Below are positions 37,472-46,263 of a stretch of 64,000 nt of DNA, in pieces; the first letter of the stretch is position 1, and each line of letters opens with the position of its first letter. Both the position numbers and the translations under genes were made by a program. This DNA is from Dietzia sp. NCCP-2495 (GTDB taxonomy: Bacteria; Actinomycetota; Actinomycetes; Mycobacteriales; Mycobacteriaceae). Below the pieces are notes generated by a model. It saw only the letters and a list, made by a program, of their open reading frames with translations. It did no database searches and was not told the DNA's origin. Location of the stretch: contig NZ_BRVN01000002.1 in assembly GCF_026011735.1 (NCBI RefSeq), positions 186,001-250,000 of the forward strand, given 5' to 3'.

Positions 37472-38236
37472 GTGGACGTACTTATGGCGGTCGTGTGGTC
37501 GGAGAACTCTCGTGACGAATCCGGAGGGCGGGAGCCGGACGCGTCGGTGAAGACCGATCCAGGGGAACTCCTGCGGTCGGTCGCGGTCGCGGTCGACGAG
37601 CCCCTGGCGGCGCTGGGAGTCGAGGACTACCTGGTCAACGTGCGTGACGAGCAGGTGGCCGGGGCGCTCATCGACGTTCAGGTCACCCCGCGTCCGGTCC
37701 TGGCCGCGGTGCGTGCCCGGGTTCCGGTCGCGTCGGCGACCGCGTGCTCCGGGGTCATCGACGCCCTCAGTGGCTTAGGACCGGTCTCGGCATGGTCGGT
37801 GACGGCGTCGGAGCCCCTCCCCGTCGCGGCACCCGCCGACGCGCAGTCGGGGACCTGCCGCTGCGAGGGCATGGCCAACCTGGCGTTCCTGCGGAGGCCG
37901 GACCGCATCGACCGCGAGACGTGGCTGCGCACCTGGCTTGAGGAGCACACCCAGGTCGCGATCGACACCCAGTCCACGACCGGCTACACGCAGCACGTGG
38001 TGGTCCGGGCACTCACCGACGACGCGCCGGTGATCGACGGGATCGTCGAGGAGATCTTCCCTCTCGATGCGGCCCGCGACCTCGGGGTGTTTTTCGATTC
38101 CCGCGGAAGTGACGATCAGATGGCGGCGAACGTCACGGCGATGACCGCCTCGACCGCCCGGTTCCTCGACGAGGGAACCGTGGATGCGATCCCCACTGGC
38201 CGATACGTGATGCGTGTTCCGGGCCCGACCGTGTGA
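37472..38236 (+). CDS. EthD-like dimeric alpha-beta barrel protein
   Basis: 254-residue protein, function unknown. The C-terminal half resembles EthD-type ferredoxin-fold domains: LRRPDRIDRETWLRTWLEEH, then IVEEIFPLDAARDLGVFFDS. The N-terminal half (LAALGVEDYLVNVRDEQV) looks like a related, more divergent copy. No catalytic motif is visible. GTG 37472 fits the promoter spacing; ATG 37484 is an alternative. It lies between the PemK-like gene and lepA. Confidence 0.65.
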   Translation: MDVLMAVVWSENSRDESGGREPDASVKTDPGELLRSVAVAVDEPLAALGVEDYLVNVRDEQVAGALIDVQVTPRPVLAAVRARVPVASATACSGVIDALSGLGPVSAWSVTASEPLPVAAPADAQSGTCRCEGMANLAFLRRPDRIDRETWLRTWLEEHTQVAIDTQSTTGYTQHVVVRALTDDAPVIDGIVEEIFPLDAARDLGVFFDSRGSDDQMAANVTAMTASTARFLDEGTVDAIPTGRYVMRVPGPTV

Positions 38237-38295
38237 CAATGGGGTGATCGCCCGGTGATTCCGCAATCCAGCCGCACCCGGGCCCGCCTCCAGGA

Positions 38296-40155
38296 GTGAT
38301 CGAGATTCCCAACTTCGCCGAGAAGACGTTCACCGATCCGGCCAGGATCAGGAACTTCTGCATCATCGCGCACATCGACCACGGCAAATCGACGTTGGCC
38401 GACCGCATGCTGCAGCTCACCGGTGTGGTCGAGGAGCGCCTCATGCGCGCCCAGTACCTCGACCGCATGGACATCGAGCGCGAACGCGGCATCACCATCA
38501 AGGCGCAGAACGTCCGCCTGCCGTGGGTGCCGCGCACCGGCGACCACGCGGGCGAGGAGATCGTGCTGCACATGATCGACACCCCCGGCCATGTGGACTT
38601 CACCTACGAGGTCTCCCGCGCGCTCGAGGCGTGCGAGGGCGCCATCCTGCTGGTGGACGCGGCGCAGGGCATCGAGGCGCAGACGCTGGCCAACCTGTAC
38701 CTGGCCATGGAGAACGACCTCGAGATCATCCCCGTCCTCAACAAAATCGACCTCCCGGCCGCGGACCCGGACAAGTTCGCCGGCGAGATCGCCGGGATCA
38801 TCGGCTGCGAGCCCGAGGACGTGCTGCGGGTCTCCGGGAAGACCGGCGAGGGCGTCGAAGCACTGCTGGACAAGCTCGTCGACACCATCCCGGCGCCGGT
38901 GGGCGACCCGGATGCCCCGGCGCGCGCGATGATCTTCGACTCGGTCTACGACACCTACCGCGGCGTGGTCACCTACGTGCGCGTTGTGGACGGCTCGCTG
39001 AAGCCGCGCGAGAAGCTGACCATGATGTCGACCGGGACTAACCACGAGCTGCTGGAGATCGGCGTCATCTCGCCCGAGCCCAAGGCCACCGAGGGGCTGG
39101 GGCCCGGCGAGGTGGGGTACCTCATCACCGGGGTGAAGGACGTACGTCAGTCCAAGGTCGGCGACACGGTGACCCTCGCCCGTGGCGGTGCCACCGAGCC
39201 GCTGCCCGGATATGCCGAGCCCAACCCGATGGTGTTCTCGGGGCTCTACCCGATCGACGGGTCGGACTACCCGGTGCTGCGCGACGCGCTGGACAAGCTG
39301 CGGCTCAACGACGCCTCCCTGGACTACGAGCCGGAGACCTCGGTGGCCCTGGGCTTCGGGTTCCGCTGCGGCTTCCTGGGCCTATTGCACATGGAGATCA
39401 CGCGAGACCGGCTCGAGCGCGAGTTCAATCTCGACCTCATCTCCACCGCGCCCAACGTCGTGTACCGCGTGATCGCGGAGGACGGCACCGAGCACCACGT
39501 GACCAACCCGTCGTACTGGCCCGAGGGCAAGCACCGCGAGATCTACGAGCCGATCGTCAAGTGCACGATCATCGTGCCGAGCGAGTTCGTGGGCACCACC
39601 ATGGAGCTGTGCCAGTCCAAGCGCGGCGAGATGAAGGGCATGGACTACCTGTCCGAGACGCGCGTCGAGCTGCGGTACGTCCTGCCGATGGGCGAGATCA
39701 TCTTCGACTTCTTCGACTCGCTCAAGTCCCGCACCAAGGGCTACGCGTCGATGGACTACGAGGAGGCCGGCGAGCAGCAGGCGGACCTGGTCAAGGTCGA
39801 CATCCTGCTGCAGGGCGAGGCGGTGGACGCGTTCAGCGCCATCGTGCACCGCGACTACGCGCAGGGCTACGGCAACAAGATGACCGTCAAGCTCAAGGAG
39901 CTCATCCCGCGCCAGCAGTACGAGGTGCCGGTGCAGGCCGCGATCGGCTCGAAGATCATCGCCCGCGAGAACATCCGCGCGATCCGCAAGGACGTGCTCT
40001 CCAAGTGCTACGGCGGCGACATCAGCCGTAAGCGCAAGCTGCTCGAGAAGCAGAAGGAGGGCAAGAAGCGCATGAAGTCCATCGGTCGGGTGGACGTGCC
40101 GCAGGAGGCCTTCGTTGCGGCCCTGTCGGCCGACGGCGGGTCGGACAAGAAGTAG
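38296..40155 (+). CDS. lepA: elongation factor 4 (LepA)
   Basis: 619-residue translational GTPase that acts on 30S biogenesis and stalled ribosomes. [15 protein letters not shown] is the P-loop, DTPGHVDF G3, and [11 protein letters not shown]4. QVV-type EF-G domains follow, and the LepA-specific C-terminus has [15 protein letters not shown] and [23 protein letters not shown] 38296 follows CAGGA closely. A GACAAT hexamer at 38234-38239 may be its -10. Confidence 0.97.
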   Translation: MIEIPNFAEKTFTDPARIRNFCIIAHIDHGKSTLADRMLQLTGVVEERLMRAQYLDRMDIERERGITIKAQNVRLPWVPRTGDHAGEEIVLHMIDTPGHVDFTYEVSRALEACEGAILLVDAAQGIEAQTLANLYLAMENDLEIIPVLNKIDLPAADPDKFAGEIAGIIGCEPEDVLRVSGKTGEGVEALLDKLVDTIPAPVGDPDAPARAMIFDSVYDTYRGVVTYVRVVDGSLKPREKLTMMSTGTNHELLEIGVISPEPKATEGLGPGEVGYLITGVKDVRQSKVGDTVTLARGGATEPLPGYAEPNPMVFSGLYPIDGSDYPVLRDALDKLRLNDASLDYEPETSVALGFGFRCGFLGLLHMEITRDRLEREFNLDLISTAPNVVYRVIAEDGTEHHVTNPSYWPEGKHREIYEPIVKCTIIVPSEFVGTTMELCQSKRGEMKGMDYLSETRVELRYVLPMGEIIFDFFDSLKSRTKGYASMDYEEAGEQQADLVKVDILLQGEAVDAFSAIVHRDYAQGYGNKMTVKLKELIPRQQYEVPVQAAIGSKIIARENIRAIRKDVLSKCYGGDISRKRKLLEKQKEGKKRMKSIGRVDVPQEAFVAALSADGGSDKK

Positions 40156-40185
40156 CGACCCCTCAGGTCCGGGCGCGGTGTCTCG

Positions 40186-40698
40186 TCAGGCCCGGGCGCG
40201 GTGTCGCCGCACGGCCGATCTGTTGTTGCACCGCGGTGAGCAGTAGGTCTTGCGACCGTTGCGGGTGGTGTCCGCGAAGATCTGGGTGCAGTTGTGGGCG
40301 GCGCACCGCGCGAGCCGGTCGATGCCGCGTTCGGTGAGGTGGAGCGCCGTGCCCACGGAGAACATCGCCGTGAGCAGGCGGGCGAAGGTCACGTCGTCGG
40401 CGCGGTAGTGGACGTGCCAGTGCCCGTCGTGGTCGGTGAGGCGTGGCGGCCCGGCGTGCTCGGCGAGTAGGGAGTTGAGGGCCTCGGCGCGGGCGCGGGG
40501 GTCGGTGGTGTCGACGACGACGAGCCAGCCGTCGAGGAAATCGTGCACCTCCGCCAGGTCGTTCTCATCCGCGTCCCGATCGATGGTCACTCCGGCCTCG
40601 CGGCAGCGGTCCACCAGTTCCCGGGTGGTGCGGGGTCGGCTGTTGGCCAGGTCGGCGACCAGGGTGACCGGGTCGGCGCCGTAAGGGTTGATATACAC
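40186..40698 (-). CDS. CGNR zinc-finger transcriptional regulator
   Basis: 170-residue protein of the CGNR (ABATE) family. YINPYGADPVTLVADLAN is the N-terminal stress-domain start. The C-terminus has RCAAHNCTQIFADTTRNG and KTYCSPRCNNRSAVRRHR, a C2HC-like zinc finger where CGNR reads CNNR. GTG 40698 gives the family start; TGTAAT lies six bases upstream on the minus strand. It is divergent from the TSUP permease gene (26 bases between starts), so that gene is a likely target. Confidence 0.82.
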   Translation of the reverse strand: MYINPYGADPVTLVADLANSRPRTTRELVDRCREAGVTIDRDADENDLAEVHDFLDGWLVVVDTTDPRARAEALNSLLAEHAGPPRLTDHDGHWHVHYRADDVTFARLLTAMFSVGTALHLTERGIDRLARCAAHNCTQIFADTTRNGRKTYCSPRCNNRSAVRRHRARA

Positions 40699-40724
40699 AA
40701 ACCTATTACAGCACAGTGGTCGCC

Positions 40725-41546
40725 ATGTCACCTGACCTCGCGCAGCTCGCGGCCGCACCGGCGCTCGGCATCTCGGTGTGGGTGCTCGCGGCGCTCGTGG
40801 TGGCGGCGTTCGTCGCGGGCTGGATCGACTCGGTGGTCGGTGGCGGCGGGCTGATCCAGCTGCCCGCACTCGTGATCACCCTGCCCGCCGACGCCTCGAC
40901 GCCCGAGGTTCTGGGCACGAACAAGCTGTCCTCGGTCGCGGGGACCTTCGTCGCCACAGCGACGTACCTGCGGAAGATCCGGGTGCCGGTGGCGATGGTG
41001 GCCCCGTTGGTCGCGGCGGCGTTCGCCGGGTCGGCGGCCGGTTCCTCGGTGGCGGTGTACATACCCAAGGAACTGCTCACGCCGATCGTGCTGGTCGCCG
41101 TGGTCGTGGTGGGGACGTACACGTGGTTGCGACCGAACATGGGGCGGACGCACGAAGAACGGTTCACGGGCTGGGCGCGGACCTGGCGCGCGGCGTTGAT
41201 CGGGCTCGTCGTCGGCTTCTACGACGGGATCCTCGGGCCGGGGACCGGATCGTTCTTCGTCATCGCGATCGTGGCGTTCCTCGGTTTCGGGTTCCTTCAG
41301 GGCACGGTCGCGGCCAAGCTCGCGAACCTCATGACCAACATCGCCTCCATCGGAGTGTTCGGCCTCCACGGCGAACTGCTCTGGCTGATCGGTGGGGCGA
41401 TGGCCGCCGCAAATCTCGCCGGGGGCTTCCTCGGTGCGCGGATGGCGATGCGATTCGGCAACGACTTCATCCGCAAGGTGTTCCTCGTCGTCGTCACGAT
41501 CCTGGGGGCCAGGCTCGCGTGGGACACGGTCGCCATGTGGGTCTGA
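40725..41546 (+). CDS. TSUP (TauE/SafE) family membrane permease
   Basis: 273-residue membrane protein with about seven to eight hydrophobic segments. GWIDSVVGGGGLIQLP near the N-terminus and VGFYDGILGPGTGSFF in the middle are the two internal family repeats. Members export sulfite or organosulfonates or move other anions; the substrate here is unknown. ATG 40725 is seven bases after CACAGT; an upstream GTG 40716 is in frame. Confidence 0.85.
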   Translation: MSPDLAQLAAAPALGISVWVLAALVVAAFVAGWIDSVVGGGGLIQLPALVITLPADASTPEVLGTNKLSSVAGTFVATATYLRKIRVPVAMVAPLVAAAFAGSAAGSSVAVYIPKELLTPIVLVAVVVVGTYTWLRPNMGRTHEERFTGWARTWRAALIGLVVGFYDGILGPGTGSFFVIAIVAFLGFGFLQGTVAAKLANLMTNIASIGVFGLHGELLWLIGGAMAAANLAGGFLGARMAMRFGNDFIRKVFLVVVTILGARLAWDTVAMWV

Positions 41547-41566
41547 AGTGGCCCCGTTCACCCACG

Positions 41567-41572
41567 TAGACT
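41567..41572 (+). promoter_or_regulatory. candidate -10 (TAGACT) for leaderless peptidase gene
   Basis: TAGACT ends six bases before ATG 41579. The same hexamer and spacing occur at 43700-43705 before GTG 43712. Confidence 0.5.
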
Positions 41573-41578
41573 GCGGCC

Positions 41579-43702
41579 ATGACCACGCCGAGTCCGTCCT
41601 CCACGAGCCCTGAGCCCACCCGCCACCCACTGCTCGACGAGTCCGCACTGCCGTACGGACTGCCGGATTTCTCCGCGTTCGGTGACGAGGACCTGGAGCC
41701 GGCGATCCGCACGGCGATCGACGATCACGCGGCCGAGGTCGCCGCGATCACCGCCACAACGGATGCGCCCACGGTGGAGAACACTGTGATCGCGCTGGAA
41801 CGCTCGGGTCAGGCGCTGCACCGGGTGCTCTCGGTCTTCTACGGACTGCTCGGACCGGACGCGACGCCCACCCGCCTCGACGTGGAGCGGGTGGTCTCGC
41901 CACTGTTGGCGGCGCACCACTCGGCGGTGATGACCGATCCGGTCCTCTACGCCCGTGTGGCCGAGGTGTATACGACCCTCGAGGCGGGAGAGTTCGAGGT
42001 CGACGACGAGACGGACCGCCTGATCCGCCGTCACCACCGGGACCTGTTGCGTGCGGGCGCAGCACTGGACGAGGCCGGCCGGGCGCGCCTGACCGCGATC
42101 GACACGCGGCTGGCCGAACTGACCACCGAGTTCGGTGAGAACCTCCTGGCCTCGACCACCGAACTCGCGGTCCCGGTGACGGAGGAGGCCGAGCTCGCGG
42201 GGCTGCCCGACTCGATGCGGTCCACGCTCGCCGCCACCGCCCGGCAGGCGGGCCGGGACGGCTGGCTCATCCCGCTCGGACTCCCGACGGTCCAGCCGAT
42301 CAGCGCCTGGCTCGACGATCCCGGCCTGCGTGGCCGCGTCATGGAGGCCTCTCTCAAGCGCGGTTCGACCCCGGGGCACGACAACTCGGGGATCGTCCTG
42401 GAGATCGTGCGCCTGCGCGCCGAGCGGGCGGAGCTGCTGGGACTGCGCTGCCATGCCGAGCACGTCCTCGCCGTGGAGACCGCACAGACGCCCGAGGCCG
42501 CGCGTGGTCTCCTGCTCGACGTGGTCGACGCCGCCGTGACCAACGCCGTCGGCGAGGCCAAGGACCTGCTCGGCGGCGAGGACCGCGAGCTACGTCCGGC
42601 CGACTGGGCCTGGGAGTCCGAGCGCCTCCGTGCCGAGAGGTTCAGCGTCGACGACGCGACGGTGCGCCCGTACTTCGAGCTGGAGAGCGTCCTGCGGGAC
42701 GGGGTCATGTACTCGGCGGAGCAGCTCTACGGACTGCGGTTCGCCGAGCGTCCCGACCTGGCCGGGTACCTGCCCGACGTCCGCGTGGTGGAGGTGTTCG
42801 ACGACGAGCGCTCGCAGCCTGACGCCGGCATCGGCCTGTTGCTGCTGGACTACTACGCCCGCCCGACCAAGCGGGGTGGTGCGTGGATGACCTCGCTGCG
42901 CGATCAGTCGCGTCTGCTCGACTCCCGACCCGTGATCGTCAACGTGATGAACCTCAGTCGTCCCGCCGAAGGCGAGCCGACCCTGCTGACGATGGACGAG
43001 GTCACCACGATGTTCCACGAGTTCGGGCACGCCCTCCACGGGCTGCTCTCGGACGTGGAGTACCCGGTCTTCTCGGGCACGTCCGTACCCCGGGATTTCG
43101 TGGAGTTCCCATCCCAGGTCAACGAGATGTGGGCCCGTCGCCCGGAGATGCTCGCCCACTACGCCCGGCACCGGGAGACGAGGGAGCCCATCGGCACCGA
43201 CCTGGTGGAGCGGATGCGTGAGGCGGAGCGGTTCGGCGAGGGGCAGGCAACCGTCGAGTACCTCGCGGCCGCCCTGCTCGACCTGGCGTGGCATTCGCTG
43301 ACCCTGGACGAGGCGCGCGCGGTGACCGACGTCGACGCGTTCGAGGCGAAGGTCCTCGCCGACGCGGGCCTCGACGTCCCCGGCATCGAGCCCCGATACC
43401 GGTCCCGCTACTTCCAGCACATCTTCGCCGGCGGCTACTCGGCGGCGTACTACTCGTACTTCTGGGCCGAGGTACTCGACGCGGATGCGGCCGAGTGGTT
43501 CATCGAGCGCGGTGGGCTCGAGCGGTCCTCCGGTGACGCGATGCGTCGCGAGGTCCTGTCGCGCGGCGGTTCCATCGACTTCCTCGACGCCTACCGAAGA
43601 CTGCGCGGTACCGATCCCGATCCGGCGGCGCTCCTGCGGCGCCGGGGCCTGCAGTCCTCGGCCGTCGGTGGCCGTGAGGCCGCCACCGCCGGTCGGTCGT
43701 AG
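41579..43702 (+). CDS. M3-family oligopeptidase
   Basis: 707-residue zinc peptidase of the thimet oligopeptidase/dipeptidyl carboxypeptidase family. FHEFGHALHGLLS carries the HExxH-type site H480-E481-H484, and the glutamate ligand lies in the following helix (VEFPSQVNEMW). IFAGGYSAAYYSYFWAEV is the C-terminal substrate-binding segment. It has no signal peptide, so it should degrade peptides in the cytoplasm. Confidence 0.93.
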   Translation: MTTPSPSSTSPEPTRHPLLDESALPYGLPDFSAFGDEDLEPAIRTAIDDHAAEVAAITATTDAPTVENTVIALERSGQALHRVLSVFYGLLGPDATPTRLDVERVVSPLLAAHHSAVMTDPVLYARVAEVYTTLEAGEFEVDDETDRLIRRHHRDLLRAGAALDEAGRARLTAIDTRLAELTTEFGENLLASTTELAVPVTEEAELAGLPDSMRSTLAATARQAGRDGWLIPLGLPTVQPISAWLDDPGLRGRVMEASLKRGSTPGHDNSGIVLEIVRLRAERAELLGLRCHAEHVLAVETAQTPEAARGLLLDVVDAAVTNAVGEAKDLLGGEDRELRPADWAWESERLRAERFSVDDATVRPYFELESVLRDGVMYSAEQLYGLRFAERPDLAGYLPDVRVVEVFDDERSQPDAGIGLLLLDYYARPTKRGGAWMTSLRDQSRLLDSRPVIVNVMNLSRPAEGEPTLLTMDEVTTMFHEFGHALHGLLSDVEYPVFSGTSVPRDFVEFPSQVNEMWARRPEMLAHYARHRETREPIGTDLVERMREAERFGEGQATVEYLAAALLDLAWHSLTLDEARAVTDVDAFEAKVLADAGLDVPGIEPRYRSRYFQHIFAGGYSAAYYSYFWAEVLDADAAEWFIERGGLERSSGDAMRREVLSRGGSIDFLDAYRRLRGTDPDPAALLRRRGLQSSAVGGREAATAGRS

Positions 43703-43711
43703 ACTCCGCAC

Positions 43712-43921
43712 GTGTCGACTTTTCTGCAGTTCTGGGACGGGCTCGAGCTCTGGCTCGTCACACTGCCCTTCCCGCTGCAGGTGGTGATCATGCTCGCGAT
43801 GGGGCTGCCGCTCTTCCTCGCGTGCGCCGTGCTGGTCGAGAAACTCGCGGACGTTGTCGTGAGCAGGTTCCGGTTACTCGTCTCGTCGCGGCCCGCAGAG
43901 ACCGGGAAGGAGGTCCGCTGA
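43712..43921 (+). CDS. small membrane protein
   Basis: 69-residue protein of unknown function. One or two hydrophobic stretches (about residues 13-43, with LPFPLQVVIMLAMGLPLFLACAVL broken here by proline) are followed by a basic, Arg-containing cytoplasmic tail. TAGACT at 43700-43705 is six bases before GTG 43712. Its stop overlaps the next ATG by one base (TGATG). Confidence 0.7.
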   Translation: MSTFLQFWDGLELWLVTLPFPLQVVIMLAMGLPLFLACAVLVEKLADVVVSRFRLLVSSRPAETGKEVR

Positions 43922-44004
43922 TGCCCCGGTCACGCGTCACTCTCGCCCTTGTCCTGCTGATCGTGTTCGTCGTCGTCGCCTGGTTCGTCATCGAGGTCCT
44001 GTGA
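43921..44004 (+). CDS. 27-residue single-pass membrane microprotein
   Basis: Begins MPRSRVTLALVLLIVFVVV and ends IEVL: a short basic N-terminus and one membrane helix. Although tiny, it has the best ribosome site in the area, GGAAGGAGG six bases before the ATG, and overlaps the preceding stop. That argues for real translation. Function unknown. Confidence 0.6.
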   Translation: MPRSRVTLALVLLIVFVVVAWFVIEVL

Positions 44005-44052
44005 GCGTTCACCCGCTCGGTCGGAGGACCGCCGCGGAGAAGTCTCCGGACG

Positions 44053-44058
44053 TACAAT
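44053..44058 (+). promoter_or_regulatory. candidate -10 (TACAAT) for leaderless DGAT gene
   Basis: TACAAT, close to the -10 consensus, ends six bases before ATG 44065. Confidence 0.55.
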
Positions 44059-44064
44059 CGGCCA

Positions 44065-46263
44065 ATGCAGCGCTTGAGCGGACTTGACGCCAGTTTCCTC
44101 TATTTCGAGACTCGGTCCCAGCTCCTTCACGTGTGCGGGCTGATCGTGCTCGACGTCTCGGGGATGCCCGGTGGGTACTCCTTCGACGCGCTCCGCGCCG
44201 AGCTCGACCGCCGGATCACGGGAATGCCGACGTTCCGGCGCAAGCTCCACGACTCGATGCTCAACGTCGACCACCCGGTGTGGGTCGAGGACGAGAGTTT
44301 CGACATCGATCACCATCTCAACCGGCTCGGAATCCCCGCTCCGGGCGGGGACCGTGAACTCTCGGAACTGTGCGCCCATCTGGCCGGTCAGCCCATCGAC
44401 CGGTCCATGCCGCTGTGGCAGATGTACGTCATCGAGGGGCTGCCGAACGGTCGAGTCGCGGTGTTCGCCAAGATGCACCATTCGACGGTGGACGGCGTCA
44501 CGGGCGCCAACATGATGTCGCAGCTGTGCACGCTCACCCCGGATGATCCGGCCCTCGATGACGAGTTGGTCAAGGAGACCGCCGGTGGCTCGGGCGCGCT
44601 GGAGCTCGCTGTCGGCGGCGCGCTGTCGCGACTGGCCACGCCCTGGCGGCTCGCCTCTCTGCTGCCCGGCACGCTCGGGGTCCTGCCGTCCTGGATCAAC
44701 CGTGCACGCAAGGGCATGGCGATGCCGGCTCCGTTCACCGCACCCCGGACGCCGTTCAACCGGACCATCACCGGTCACCGCACGCTGTCGTTCGCCACCG
44801 TGGAGCTGGACGACATCAAGCGGGTCAAGAACGCCTTCGGTACCACGGTAAACGACGTCGTGTTGGCCGTCTGCTCGACCGCGCTCCGTTCCTACCTCGA
44901 GGAACTCGACGCCCTTCCGAGCAAGCCGCTCATCTCGATGGTCCCGATGTCCGTGCACGCGGCGGAGTCCCGCCCCGGCACCAACCGCGTCTCGGGAATG
45001 TTCATGTCGCTGGCCACGGATATCGACGATCCGGTCGAACGCCTCGAGGCGATCCGCGATGCCAACATCGTCGCCAAGGACCACACCAAGGCACTGGACG
45101 CGAACCTGCTGACCGACTGGGCGCAGTTCACCGCGCCGTCTGTGTTCGGTTCGGCGGTGCGCATGTACTCGCGCCTCCGCCTGTCGGAGCGGCACCCGGT
45201 CGTGCACAACCTGGTCATCTCGAACGTGCCGGGCCCCAACTTTCCGCTCTACTTCCTCGGCGCCCGGATCGAGCAGATGCTGCCCCTCGGGCCGGTGTTC
45301 CACGGTGCAGGTCTCAACGCGACAGTGATGTCGATGGACGGCAAGCTCCACTTCGGCTTCATCGCATGCAAGCAGTCCGTGCCCGATCCGTGGCCACTGG
45401 CCGAGGCGGTTACGGAGGCGCTGGCCGAATACGTCGCGGCAGCTGCCGAGCGTGAGTCCAGTGGTGCTCCGACAACGGAGCGGAAGTCGGCTGCCGAACT
45501 GGGGAATGTACGTCGGGCCCAGCGCAAGGCGGCGAAGCAGTCAGCCAAGGAGTCGGCGGGAGCCACGTCGGACAAGAAGGCTCCTGCAAAAAAAGCTCCC
45601 GCGAAGAAGGCTCCGGCCAAGAAGGCGCCCGCAAAGAAGGCTCCGGCCAAGAAGGCGCCCGCAAAGAAGGCTCCGGCCAAGAAGGCACCGGCGAAGAAGG
45701 CTCCTGCACAAGCGGCTTCAGCCACGAAGCCCACCGCGGCCGAGACGGTGCCGACCGCGAAGGCGCCCGCGAAGAAGGCTCCGGTAAAGAAGTCGCCCGC
45801 CGCGAAGGCTCCCGCGAAGAAGGCCACGGCGAAGAAAGCGCCGGCCGTGAAGGCTCCCGCGAAGAAGGCCCCGGCAAAGAAGTCGGCTGCCGCAACGAAA
45901 TCCGCGGCGAGCAAGCCGGCGGCAAGCAAGCCGGCGGCGAGCAAGCCCGTCGCGTCGGCGACTGCCCCGAAGCCCGTCAGCGGTGACAAGCCCGCCGTGA
46001 ACCCGCAGCCCGCGGCGACGAACTCCACGGCCAAGCCGGCGGGGGAGAAGCCGACCGGCACCAAGCCCACCAGCACCAAGCCCACCAGCTCGGCGCCCAC
46101 AGCCGCGAAGCCCAGCGCGACCACTAGCGGGCCGTCCACCGCGACCACCGCGCAGTCCACCACGCCCACCGCGCCCACCGCGCCTACCGCGCCTACCGCG
46201 GTTCCCGACCGGTCCGGACCGGGAGGTGAGACCGGCTCGAACCCCACCGCCGGTCAGGCGTGA
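44065..46263 (+). CDS. wax ester synthase/diacylglycerol acyltransferase with histone-like tail
   Basis: 732-residue WS/DGAT-type acyltransferase that makes triacylglycerol or wax esters from acyl-CoA. The enzyme part (1-460) starts [13 protein letters not shown] and has the catalytic HHSTVDG at 138-144, [15 protein letters not shown] and [19 protein letters not shown]. Residues ~460-732 are not part of the enzyme: about 270 residues rich in Lys, Ala and Pro with nine perfect KKAPA units, further AKKAP/AAKAP units, then Thr/Pro/Ala repeats. This tail resembles histone H1 or the HupB C-terminus. Ordinary bacterial DGATs are about 450-480 residues. The stop overlaps hemW (GTGA). Confidence 0.9.
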   Translation: MQRLSGLDASFLYFETRSQLLHVCGLIVLDVSGMPGGYSFDALRAELDRRITGMPTFRRKLHDSMLNVDHPVWVEDESFDIDHHLNRLGIPAPGGDRELSELCAHLAGQPIDRSMPLWQMYVIEGLPNGRVAVFAKMHHSTVDGVTGANMMSQLCTLTPDDPALDDELVKETAGGSGALELAVGGALSRLATPWRLASLLPGTLGVLPSWINRARKGMAMPAPFTAPRTPFNRTITGHRTLSFATVELDDIKRVKNAFGTTVNDVVLAVCSTALRSYLEELDALPSKPLISMVPMSVHAAESRPGTNRVSGMFMSLATDIDDPVERLEAIRDANIVAKDHTKALDANLLTDWAQFTAPSVFGSAVRMYSRLRLSERHPVVHNLVISNVPGPNFPLYFLGARIEQMLPLGPVFHGAGLNATVMSMDGKLHFGFIACKQSVPDPWPLAEAVTEALAEYVAAAAERESSGAPTTERKSAAELGNVRRAQRKAAKQSAKESAGATSDKKAPAKKAPAKKAPAKKAPAKKAPAKKAPAKKAPAKKAPAKKAPAQAASATKPTAAETVPTAKAPAKKAPVKKSPAAKAPAKKATAKKAPAVKAPAKKAPAKKSAAATKSAASKPAASKPAASKPVASATAPKPVSGDKPAVNPQPAATNSTAKPAGEKPTGTKPTSTKPTSSAPTAAKPSATTSGPSTATTAQSTTPTAPTAPTAPTAVPDRSGPGGETGSNPTAGQA
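45574..45708 (+). repeat. nine 15-bp repeats coding KKAPA
   Basis: Nine consecutive 15-bp units encode KKAPA; several alternate in a 30-bp higher-order pattern. The second unit contains a run of seven A, striking in such GC-rich DNA. Confidence 0.95.

Noticed and set aside
45574-45708. Regular 15-bp array as a possible CRISPR
   Set aside because: There are no spacers; units are contiguous and code in frame for KKAPA.
45452-45787. Arginine-rich 111-codon frame inside the DGAT tail as a separate gene
   Set aside because: It is the +1 frame of the lysine repeats with no ribosome site; mentioned only as a slippage product.
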